DNA of 64,000 bases from Candidatus Dechloromonas phosphorivorans (lineage in GTDB: Bacteria; Pseudomonadota; Gammaproteobacteria; Burkholderiales; Rhodocyclaceae), in NCBI GenBank assembly GCA_016721185.1, contig JADKIP010000016.1:124001-188000 (forward strand), in the 5' to 3' direction. Both the position numbers and the translations under genes were made by a program. This document shows, one piece after another, positions 52,505-60,047 of this stretch. The first letter of the stretch is position 1; every line of letters starts with the position of its first letter. The notes beneath the pieces are model-generated. The model had not been told where the DNA came from and did not search any database. It saw nothing but the letters and a program-made list of their open reading frames with translations.

Positions 52505-54265
52505 ATGACCGTAGGTGTCGGGGGAGGGTGTTGGGCGCAGGCAGACTCCGGTGAAGTCGCCGGTGCTGGCGGGCGCGCTGATGTCGCCGGAGAGCGGGAG
52601 GCGCAATTTCTCTCGACGATGGAAGCCGCTCAAGTGGGCATTTTTGTGCTTCAGGATCACCTTTTCAGGTATGCCAATCCTTTTTTGCTCGACTTGTTCG
52701 GCTATGCGAAAGAGGACTTCATCGACAAGCTTGGGCCGCTTGATCTGGTTTCTTCCGAACAACATGCCCTGCTGGTAAAAAGAATGAACGAGCGATGTGC
52801 CGGTGAGCCGGGCATGCGTTACGAGCTAGCGGCCATCCGTAAAAATGGCAGCACCTTTCCAATCACCATTCTGGGTTCTCCCTCGACATTCAATGGCAAG
52901 CCCGCCTCGGTAGGAACCGTTGTCGATATTTCGGCCCAAAAAATGGCCGAAATGAAAATTCGCGAGTTGGCCGATTTTGATGCCTTGACCGGACTGCCCA
53001 ATCGCCGTCTGCTGCGTGACCGGGTCATGCAGCTATTGGCCACAGCCGAGCGCGAAGAGTCGGCTGTCACGCTGATGTTTCTCGATCTTGACCACTTCAA
53101 GCGGGTCAATGATTCGCTCGGCCATAGTGTGGGCGACGAACTCCTTTGTGCCGTTTCCGAGCGTTTGGCCAACACGGTGCGGCGGATCGACACGCTGGCG
53201 CGGCTTGGCGGTGACGAATTTATTTTTGCCTTGCCCGGTATTCAGGCCGCCGCGGCGGCTGAGGTTGCACGGCGGCTGCTGGTCGCATGCAGCGTGCCGT
53301 TTTCAGTCGCCGGGCACGAGCTGACGGTAACGCCCTCGATCGGCATCAGCATTCACCCGCAGGACGGCAAGGACATCGAAACGCTGCTCAAAAATGCTGA
53401 CGTGGCGATGTACAAAGCCAAGGAGCAAGGCCGCAACACCTTCCAGTTCTACGCATCGGAAATGAACAAGGCGACACTTGACCGCCTGATGATGGAGAGC
53501 AACCTGCGCCGGGCACTCAAGCAGCAGGAATTTGTATTGCATTATCAGCCGCTGGTCAGCTTGCGGAGCGGCTTGATTATTGGTGTCGAGGCACTCATCC
53601 GCTGGCAGCACAGCGATTTGGGCCTGATCATGCCCGACCAGTTTATCCAGGTGGCGGAAGATACCGGCCTGATCAACCCGATTGGTGATTGGGTGCTGAA
53701 CGAAGCCTGTCGCCAGGCACAAAGCTGGATTGACAGCGGGTTGCCGCCGATGGTGATGGCCGTCAACGTCTCCCCGGTGCAGTTTCGCCAGCTCGGTTTT
53801 GTCGATGCGGTTGCCGGCGCACTGGCAGCTTCGGGCCTGGAGGCTGGCCTGCTTGAACTGGAAGTGACCGAGGGGACAGTCATGCACGATGCCGACATTA
53901 ATCTCGGCACTCTGTCGGCTTTGCACCGGATGGGCGTTGAGTTATCGGTTGATGATTTTGGCACCGGCTATTCATCGCTCTCCTACCTGAAGCGTTTTCC
54001 GGTCAGTAAACTGAAAATTGATCGCTCTTTCGTTCGTGATCTTGAAGTTGATTCGGACGATCGGGCGATTGCCTCAACCATCGTCAGCATGGGCCGAAAT
54101 CTGCGGCTTACCGTCCTGGCGGAAGGCGTTGAAACGGCCGAGCAGCTAGCCCTGTTGCGCAATATGGATTGCGATATGGCGCAGGGTTATTATTTCAGCC
54201 GGCCCCTTGAGGCGGCCGATATTGCCGAATTGCTGCGGACGCAGCCTTTCCTGAACCCGGAGTAA
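52505..54265 (+). CDS. PAS-GGDEF-EAL cyclic-di-GMP signalling protein
   Basis: A protein of 586 residues. A glycine-rich start (about 30 residues) is followed by a PAS domain (GIFVLQDHLFRYANPFLLDLFGY to VGTVVDISAQK), then GGDEF with DFDALTGLPNRRLL and an intact LGGDEFIFAL, then EAL with VEALIRW, NVSPVQF, ELEVTEG, DDFGTGYSSLSYL, KIDRSFV and AEGVET. Both catalytic signatures are complete, so it could make or break c-di-GMP depending on the PAS state. It sits between the copper ATPase and copZ, three bases from copZ, which is unusual. Confidence 0.88.
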   Translation: MTVGVGGGCWAQADSGEVAGAGGRADVAGEREAQFLSTMEAAQVGIFVLQDHLFRYANPFLLDLFGYAKEDFIDKLGPLDLVSSEQHALLVKRMNERCAGEPGMRYELAAIRKNGSTFPITILGSPSTFNGKPASVGTVVDISAQKMAEMKIRELADFDALTGLPNRRLLRDRVMQLLATAEREESAVTLMFLDLDHFKRVNDSLGHSVGDELLCAVSERLANTVRRIDTLARLGGDEFIFALPGIQAAAAAEVARRLLVACSVPFSVAGHELTVTPSIGISIHPQDGKDIETLLKNADVAMYKAKEQGRNTFQFYASEMNKATLDRLMMESNLRRALKQQEFVLHYQPLVSLRSGLIIGVEALIRWQHSDLGLIMPDQFIQVAEDTGLINPIGDWVLNEACRQAQSWIDSGLPPMVMAVNVSPVQFRQLGFVDAVAGALAASGLEAGLLELEVTEGTVMHDADINLGTLSALHRMGVELSVDDFGTGYSSLSYLKRFPVSKLKIDRSFVRDLEVDSDDRAIASTIVSMGRNLRLTVLAEGVETAEQLALLRNMDCDMAQGYYFSRPLEAADIAELLRTQPFLNPE

Positions 54266-54268
54266 CAA

Positions 54269-54475
54269 ATGGAAAATACCGTGATCAAAGTGGGCGGCAT
54301 GAGCTGCCAGGGTTGTGTCAAAAACATTACCGACGTGCTGAACGGCATGAGCGGCGTGGCCTCGGCAGAAGTTTCGCTGGATGCCGGTGAGGCGAAGTTG
54401 GCCTTCGATCCGCAACTGGTCAGCCGTGAGGCCTTGCTGAGTGCGATCGAAGATGCCGGTTTCGATGCTGAATAA
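54269..54475 (+). CDS. copZ: CopZ-like copper chaperone
   Basis: A protein of 68 residues made of a single heavy-metal-associated domain with the Cu(I) site GGMSCQGCVKNI (C13 and C16). It follows the GGDEF-EAL gene by three bases. It probably delivers copper to the ATPase encoded upstream. Confidence 0.88.
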   Translation: MENTVIKVGGMSCQGCVKNITDVLNGMSGVASAEVSLDAGEAKLAFDPQLVSREALLSAIEDAGFDAE

Positions 54476-54511
54476 AGCCATCAAATAAAAAGAAAAGATA
54501 AGAGAACAGTC

Positions 54512-55558
54512 GTGTCAGCAGAAAAAATAAGACTTACCCAGCTTTCCCATGGCGGTGGTTGCGGTTGCAAAATTTCCCCGGTCATCCTCGAAAAAATTCT
54601 TGGGGGCATGACGCCCGGCATCATTCCGCCCCAGCTTTTGGTCGGCACCGAAACCAGTGACGACGCCGCGGTTTATCAGATCAATCCGCAGCAGGCCATC
54701 GTTGCGACGACGGACTTTTTCATGCCGATCGTCGATGACCCGTTTGACTTCGGCCGGATTGCCGCAACGAACGCGATCTCCGATGTTTATGCGATGGGCG
54801 GCACGCCGCTTTTTGCGCTGGCCCTGGTCGGTATGCCGGTCAATGTGCTGCCGCTCGAAACCATCACCAAAATTCTGGCAGGCGGCGAAGCTGTTTGCCG
54901 TGCGGCAGGGATTCCGATCGCCGGTGGCCACACGATTGATTCTGTCGAGCCGATTTACGGTCTGGTTGCCATCGGTCTGGTCAACCCGGCCCATCTCAAG
55001 CGCAATTCCGGTGCCCGCCCGGGTGACAAACTGATTCTCGGCAAACCGCTTGGCGTCGGTGTTTACAGCGCTGCACTGAAGAAGGAAAAACTGCACGCCA
55101 GTGATTACGAAGCAATGATCGCCAGCACGACTCAACTCAACACGCCGGGGCCGGTTCTCGCCTGTCTGGATGGGGTGCATGCCGTTACCGATGTCACCGG
55201 CTTTGGTTTGCTTGGTCATCTGATGGAAATGTGCAAGGGCAGCCAACTGCGGGCGCACGTTGATTTTTCCGCCATTCCCCTGATGCCGCGTGCGCTTGAG
55301 TTCGTCGAGTCCGGTTATATGACCGGCGCTTCAACCCGAAACTGGGAGAGCTATGGCGAGGGTATTCAACTGGCCAGTGATTTGGACCATGCAGCAAAAA
55401 CCTTATTGACCGATCCCCAGACATCCGGCGGCCTGCTCGTTTCCTGTACCCCGGATACGGTGACTGAAGTTTTGTCGATCTTTCTGCAGCAAGGCTTTTC
55501 GCATGTTTCTGTGATCGGCGAGATGCTCGAAGGCGATACGGGTGTCGAGGTAAATTGA
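54512..55558 (+). CDS. selD: Selenide, water dikinase
   Basis: A protein of 348 residues that makes selenophosphate from selenide and ATP for selenocysteine or selenouridine synthesis. The catalytic stretch HGGGCGCKISP carries C17 and K20 as in E. coli, with cysteine rather than selenocysteine. DDAAVYQI, TTDFFMPIVDDPFDFGRIAATNAISDVYAMGG and GGHTIDSVEPIYG supply the ATP and metal residues. The start is GTG 54512. No selA, selB or mnmH is in the window, so the partner genes must lie elsewhere. Confidence 0.94.
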   Translation: MSAEKIRLTQLSHGGGCGCKISPVILEKILGGMTPGIIPPQLLVGTETSDDAAVYQINPQQAIVATTDFFMPIVDDPFDFGRIAATNAISDVYAMGGTPLFALALVGMPVNVLPLETITKILAGGEAVCRAAGIPIAGGHTIDSVEPIYGLVAIGLVNPAHLKRNSGARPGDKLILGKPLGVGVYSAALKKEKLHASDYEAMIASTTQLNTPGPVLACLDGVHAVTDVTGFGLLGHLMEMCKGSQLRAHVDFSAIPLMPRALEFVESGYMTGASTRNWESYGEGIQLASDLDHAAKTLLTDPQTSGGLLVSCTPDTVTEVLSIFLQQGFSHVSVIGEMLEGDTGVEVN

Positions 55559-55569
55559 AAGGAAATGCC

Positions 55570-57162
55570 ATGCGGCGACTGGGTGCACTGATCTGGAAGG
55601 TCATCTTTCTGCTGTCCGTGGCGCTGTCATTGAATGCGCAGGCCAAGGCGCTGGCGGTCCCGGAAGCAGTCGTCAGTTTTGCCAATCGCGAGATTGCCGT
55701 TCTACGCACATCCGTTCAAGGGGCAACACCGGAGGTTCGGGTCAGGCGCATTGAGGAGCGCCTGCGCTTGCTCGAGGAAAAGGATCTCGCCAAGCCGCTG
55801 GTTCGCAGTCCGACTGAGGTAGAGCACCAGAAGGGCGAGCTTTTTTCGATTGGTGATCGCGCTATCTTTGTGCTTTTCGAGGCCGATCTGGATGAGGAAG
55901 CAAAGCTCAGCCTTGATGCCGCGGCCGATCAGGTCGAAGTACGATTTAAAGCCGCCATCGCCGCCACCCTTGAACAACGGAGCGGGCCGGTTTTGCTCAA
56001 GGGCCTGCTTCTTTCAATGATGGCAACGGCCATTGCCGGGGTGCTGCTGGTCGCTATCCAGCGCTTGACGGTATTCCTGCTGGCTCGTCTGCAAAGTCGT
56101 ATTCAGTCGGCCAGAGAGGATTCCCGGGTACGCTGGGTCGAACATGCCTGGCTTCTTTTCCGGCGCCTTGCCCAGTTGATTTTGGCCTTCCTCTGGGTTT
56201 CGGTGGCCTATCTCTGGTTTATCTACATCCTGAGTAATTTCCCAATTACCCAACCCTACGCCGACAAGCTTTCGGGCTTCCTCGCCGGTTTGCTGGCCCT
56301 GCTCGGACATGGTGCCATTTCTGCCCTCCCTGGGCTGTTGACCGTAGCAGTCATTCTTTTTCTAACCAAAGCAGTCAACGATGTCATCGCCAACGTTTTC
56401 GATAATGTCGATAAAGGGCGCTCGATTGTTCCCGGCATCCACAAGGATACGGCGCACGCCACGCGGCGGCTGATTGCCGTGCTGGTCTGGGGGTTTGGGG
56501 TTGCTGTGGCCTATCCGTTTTTGCCTTTGGCCGAGAGTGATGCCTTCAAGGGCTTGTCAGTGATGTTCGGTTTCATGCTGACGCTCGGCTCGGCGGGTAT
56601 CGTTACCCAGATGATGAGTGGCCTGGTACTGATCTACTCACGCGCCCTCAAGGTCGGCGATTTCGTCAGCATTGGTGATGTGATGGGGGTGGTCAAGGAG
56701 TCTGGCGTGTTGTCGACCAAGATCATCAACATGCGCAATGAGGAAGTGACGATCCCGAACGCTGTGTTGATCGGCAATCCAATCAAAAATTACACCAGTG
56801 CGGGCGGTGAGCGCGGAGCGCTTATTTCAACCACTGTCACGATCGGCTATGACACGCCCTGGCGGCAAGTGCATGCCATGCTGATCAGCGCCGCAGAGGA
56901 AACAAACGGTTTGCGCTTGGACCCCAAGCCTTTCGTGATGCAGAAATCCCTGCAGGATTTTTATGTCGAATATGAGTTGTATGCCTATGTCGACCGACCG
57001 CTGGAGCGCATTCTTATTATTTCCCAGCTTCATGCCAATATTCAGGATCAGTTCAACACCCACGGCGCGCAGATCATGTCGCCGCACTTTGTGCTGCAGC
57101 CGCGCAACAATGTCGTGGTGAATCGGGAAAACTGGTACGCGCCGCCGGCTGAAAAGCCCTGA
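55570..57162 (+). CDS. MscS-family mechanosensitive channel
   Basis: A protein of 530 residues starting at ATG 55570 behind AAGGA. It has a signal peptide (residues 8-25), a periplasmic helical domain to about residue 140, several membrane helices, and the MscS pore and beta domain: VMFGFMLTLGSAGIVTQMMSGLVLIYSRALKVGDFVSIGDVMGVVKE, then NEEVTIPNAVLIGNPIKNY. The large N-terminal part separates it from small MscS. It follows selD by 11 bases and ends the seven-gene run. The IS5 remnant lies just behind. Confidence 0.85.
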   Translation: MRRLGALIWKVIFLLSVALSLNAQAKALAVPEAVVSFANREIAVLRTSVQGATPEVRVRRIEERLRLLEEKDLAKPLVRSPTEVEHQKGELFSIGDRAIFVLFEADLDEEAKLSLDAAADQVEVRFKAAIAATLEQRSGPVLLKGLLLSMMATAIAGVLLVAIQRLTVFLLARLQSRIQSAREDSRVRWVEHAWLLFRRLAQLILAFLWVSVAYLWFIYILSNFPITQPYADKLSGFLAGLLALLGHGAISALPGLLTVAVILFLTKAVNDVIANVFDNVDKGRSIVPGIHKDTAHATRRLIAVLVWGFGVAVAYPFLPLAESDAFKGLSVMFGFMLTLGSAGIVTQMMSGLVLIYSRALKVGDFVSIGDVMGVVKESGVLSTKIINMRNEEVTIPNAVLIGNPIKNYTSAGGERGALISTTVTIGYDTPWRQVHAMLISAAEETNGLRLDPKPFVMQKSLQDFYVEYELYAYVDRPLERILIISQLHANIQDQFNTHGAQIMSPHFVLQPRNNVVVNRENWYAPPAEKP

Positions 57163-57195
57163 TCTGTTTAGTGTAGCGTCGTTGTAAGCAGCTAA

Positions 57196-58366
57196 GGAAA
57201 CACTGATTTATTCCCGGCAACCTGGCGGAAGCCAGGGGATTTGAGAAAATACGCTTAGTCAGGTCAATAAGCAGAGGCGGTAATGCAAACGAGTTTTCTG
57301 AACTGGAATACAGCCGGAAGAAAAAGCAGACACGACGAGATCGGTTTTGGCCGAGATCGAAGCAGTCACGCCGGGGCGATACTCGAGAAAACGGTACGCC
57401 CGTTTTACCCAAGCAGTGGGGGTCGCGGCCGTCAGCCGATTGGTCTGATGCGAATGCTTCGGATGTATATCGCCCAGCAATGCTTCGGTCTCTCGGACGA
57501 AGGCATCGAAGACGCCCTCTATGATAGCCAAGCCATCCGACGCTTTGTCGGGATTGATCTGGGGCGTGAGTCAGCCCCTGACGCCACCACGCTGCTTAAT
57601 TTTCGGCACCTGCTCGAGCATCACCAACTCACTGAATCCATCTTCAACGCCATCAATCACCACCTGGCCGAGCAAGGCTTGTTGCTTCGTGAGGGCACCA
57701 TCGTCGATGCGACCTAATCGCCGCCCACCATCGACCAAGAACCTGTCCGGCAAGCGCGACCCGGAAATGCACCAAAGCAAGAAAGGCAAGCGTGGCACTT
57801 CGGCATGAAAGCGCACATTGGCGTGGATACTCACTCTGGACTGGTGCACCGTCATCGGCACCGCAGGTAATATCAGCGATGTGACGCAGGCCCAAGCGCT
57901 ACTCACGGTGCAGAGGAAGCGGCATTTGGCGATGCCGGCTATCAAGGCATTGAAAACGGGAAGAAAGTCAGGAGGCGACGGTGGTATGGCCGTCGCCATG
58001 AAGCCCAGCAAACGTAAACTGCTGGACGGCACCGAACTGGGCCGACTGGTCGCACAACTCGAATACGCCAGGCCCGTATTCGGCCAAAGTCGAACACCCT
58101 TTTCATGTCGTGAAAGACATATTCAAGTACCGCAAGACCCGTTACAAAGGCCTGGCCAAAACACGGCTCAACTCTTTTCGCTATTTGCCCTGAGCAATCT
58201 GGTGCTGGCCCGCCGCTTGTTATTGGGTGCTGACAGCCAAATTGCGTCTTAACAGTGAGAAATAGCCTGTAAATAGGCCAGTTTCGACCGTTTCAGATGA
58301 AAATCGACAATTTTTCGCCAAAATCTCCACCGATCAATGCTTCAGCTTGCATTGATCAGCGTTTCT
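57196..58366 (+). mobile_element. Degenerate IS5-family insertion sequence
   Basis: A 1171-base element. The ends form imperfect inverted repeats: the left end begins GGAAACACTGATTTAT and the right end reads AGAAACGCTGATCAAT on the other strand, 12 of 16 matching. It is flanked by a direct CTAA at 57192-57195 and 58367-58370, the YTAR-type four-base target duplication of IS5 elements. The internal gene is broken, so it is not autonomous. It lies between mscS-like and bfd genes. Confidence 0.85.
57283..58252 (+). pseudogene. IS5-family transposase, frameshifted remnant
   Basis: The first part (57283-57717, MQTSFLNWN to GTIVDAT) holds the IS5 N-terminal domain and first DDE region, with RKSRHDEI, GRGRQPIGLMRMLRMYIAQQ and REGTIVDAT. 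The rest is spread over other frames: STKNLSGKRDPEMHQSKKGK, then HFGMKAHIGVDTHSGLVH, then GTAGNISDVTQAQALL. At least three frameshifts and an in-frame stop separate these, so the gene is dead. Confidence 0.85.
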
Positions 58367-58376
58367 CTAAGGCTGG

Positions 58377-58580
58377 TCAGGCTGTTTTGCGCAGGGACTT
58401 GCCGGGTTTGTTTTGGCCGGCATTGGCTTCCTGCAGGCAGTCGCGGGCACAGGAGGCGCAGCGGCCGCAATCGCGGGTGACGCCGAGATCACGTCGCAGA
58501 TCTTTCAAGGTGCGCGCGCCACCTTGGGCGGCTTCACGAATCTGGCGGTCGGTGACTGCATGGCAGACGCAAACATACAT
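58377..58580 (-). CDS. bfd: Bacterioferritin-associated ferredoxin
   Basis: A 67-residue [2Fe-2S] protein starting at ATG 58580 behind GAGGAA. Cluster cysteines are C4 and C6 (MYVCVCHAVTDRQI) and C38 and C41 (DCGRCASC), the Bfd arrangement. Bfd reduces and releases iron from bacterioferritin. The C-terminus has a short lysine-rich tail. No bfr gene is adjacent. Near-palindromic A/T-rich sequence upstream may be an iron-regulator site. Confidence 0.9.
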   Translation of the reverse strand: MYVCVCHAVTDRQIREAAQGGARTLKDLRRDLGVTRDCGRCASCARDCLQEANAGQNKPGKSLRKTA

Positions 58581-58610
58581 GACGGTGTTCCTCAGTTGAG
58601 GGAAATTGGT

Positions 58611-58629
58611 AATGCGAACAATTCGTATT
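58611..58629. promoter_or_regulatory. Possible iron-regulator (Fur-like) site ahead of bfd
   Basis: AATGCGAACAATTCGTATT is a 19-base near-palindrome, 31 bases upstream of the bfd start. A related stretch (AATGCGAATTACTG, then TATCATTCTT) follows at 58636-58663. It resembles Fur boxes only in outline, so the assignment is weak. Confidence 0.35.
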
Positions 58630-58758
58630 TTAGACAAATGCGAATTACTGTCAATATCATTCTTCGATTTCCATAAAATAGGTTCTGGCTGCCACGCTTT
58701 GCGGCGCGTCATCGCTTACCCGCCAGGTGGTTCACCGATCTTCAAGCGCGGCCGGCGG

Positions 58759-59949
58759 CTATTCCTTGTTATTTAGCCATGCAAGTATCTGGGCATAAAC
58801 CCGCGGATCATTGAGCAGGCCCATATGATTTACCGCACCGAGGCGAATGCTCTGGACGTTGCCTTCCAGTTCGTGTGCCGTCGCGCTCCCTGGGGTGACC
58901 AGCCCATCGCCGAGGATTTTCCCGAGTGGATTCTCGGGGTCTTCCGTCAGGCTGCCACCGATGAAACGCCAGGCAATATCCGGCGTAGCAGACAGATGGC
59001 GGCCCGGGCCGTGGCGCAGATCCTGAATGCCTTGGCTACGCTGCGCCGCTATTTTTGCCAGAGGCTCGGTGATGCGCGTCATACGTAGCGCCTGAGTGGT
59101 CAGTTGGCCCAGCCGTTCAACTGGCGAGCCCAGATTCGGTGAGCCGAGGCAAATCACCATTCGGGTCAGGGCGGGCCAGTTGAAATCAGCCGTCTTGCTT
59201 TGTTCAAACGCGCTGCGTGCCAGCAACCCCCCCATGCTGTGGCCAATAATGATCAGTTCCTGAAGCGGATAGGGCCAGGCGACCAGTAATTCTTCGAGCC
59301 ACAGGGCGAGTTGCAGCCCATTTTCGACGATAGGCAGGCCGCTGTTGTAGCGCAGCGTCAGCGCGGTGTAGCCGGTGTCGACCTCGATCTGGCGCGGCAT
59401 CTCAATCGTTTCCGGGCCGGCTTCCCAGCAATGCTCGTTGCAGACCAGGCCGTGAATGAAAATGCAGAGCCGCTGTTTATTTTCTGGCCAGGCAGCCATC
59501 AGCGCTTCGTGGGTGAGGGGCAATAGTTGGTCATGTCGGTAGAGGCCCATCGGAATCGCCAACACACTGTTGCTCTCCGCCAGGTGGTCGCCAAAAGCAC
59601 CATTGATCGCGCTGCGCAAATTACTCGCTAGCCGACCAGGGGGCTGGTTGCTCTGCTCAGTTGCACCGTTTCGTTTCTCCAGTGAATCGGCCACATCGAG
59701 CAGTCCACCCCCCGCGTGATGAATGGCGGAATAGACCCCGCCGGCAATGGCATCATGGGCCTGCTGGATCAATTGCGCGGTGCCGCCAATGACTGGAATC
59801 CGGTTAAGGACGCCGAAAGAGGTTGCGGCGATGGCGTCGTGCATTTCCTGCACCCGCGCCGTGGTTTCCTGCAGGGCCACTTTGGCGGTGGCGCTGTAAC
59901 CGGTTTTGGACGGCGGGGTCAGCGGGGGCGGGGCTTTTTTGGGTGGCAT
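58759..59949 (-). CDS. Alpha/beta hydrolase, lipase-like
   Basis: A protein of about 396 residues from ATG 59949; a GTG at 59964 is the alternative. The N-terminal 120 residues are low in order and helical. The hydrolase core starts LCIFIHGLVCNEHCW, has the nucleophile elbow IIGHSMGGLLARSAFE, an acid candidate in LGDGLVTPGSA and a histidine in AVNHMGLLNDPRVY. It resembles PGAP1-type lipases. There is no clear signal peptide, so it is probably cytosolic or loosely membrane-bound. The substrate is unknown. Confidence 0.82.
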   Translation of the reverse strand: MPPKKAPPPLTPPSKTGYSATAKVALQETTARVQEMHDAIAATSFGVLNRIPVIGGTAQLIQQAHDAIAGGVYSAIHHAGGGLLDVADSLEKRNGATEQSNQPPGRLASNLRSAINGAFGDHLAESNSVLAIPMGLYRHDQLLPLTHEALMAAWPENKQRLCIFIHGLVCNEHCWEAGPETIEMPRQIEVDTGYTALTLRYNSGLPIVENGLQLALWLEELLVAWPYPLQELIIIGHSMGGLLARSAFEQSKTADFNWPALTRMVICLGSPNLGSPVERLGQLTTQALRMTRITEPLAKIAAQRSQGIQDLRHGPGRHLSATPDIAWRFIGGSLTEDPENPLGKILGDGLVTPGSATAHELEGNVQSIRLGAVNHMGLLNDPRVYAQILAWLNNKE

Positions 59950-60047
59950 GTTGTTCTCGGTCACTGTTGCTTGCGTTAACCAGAATTCACTGCACAGAAC
60001 TAATTATTCTGCAGCCTTTAGGGAGCGGATCGCCGACGACGCTTTGA

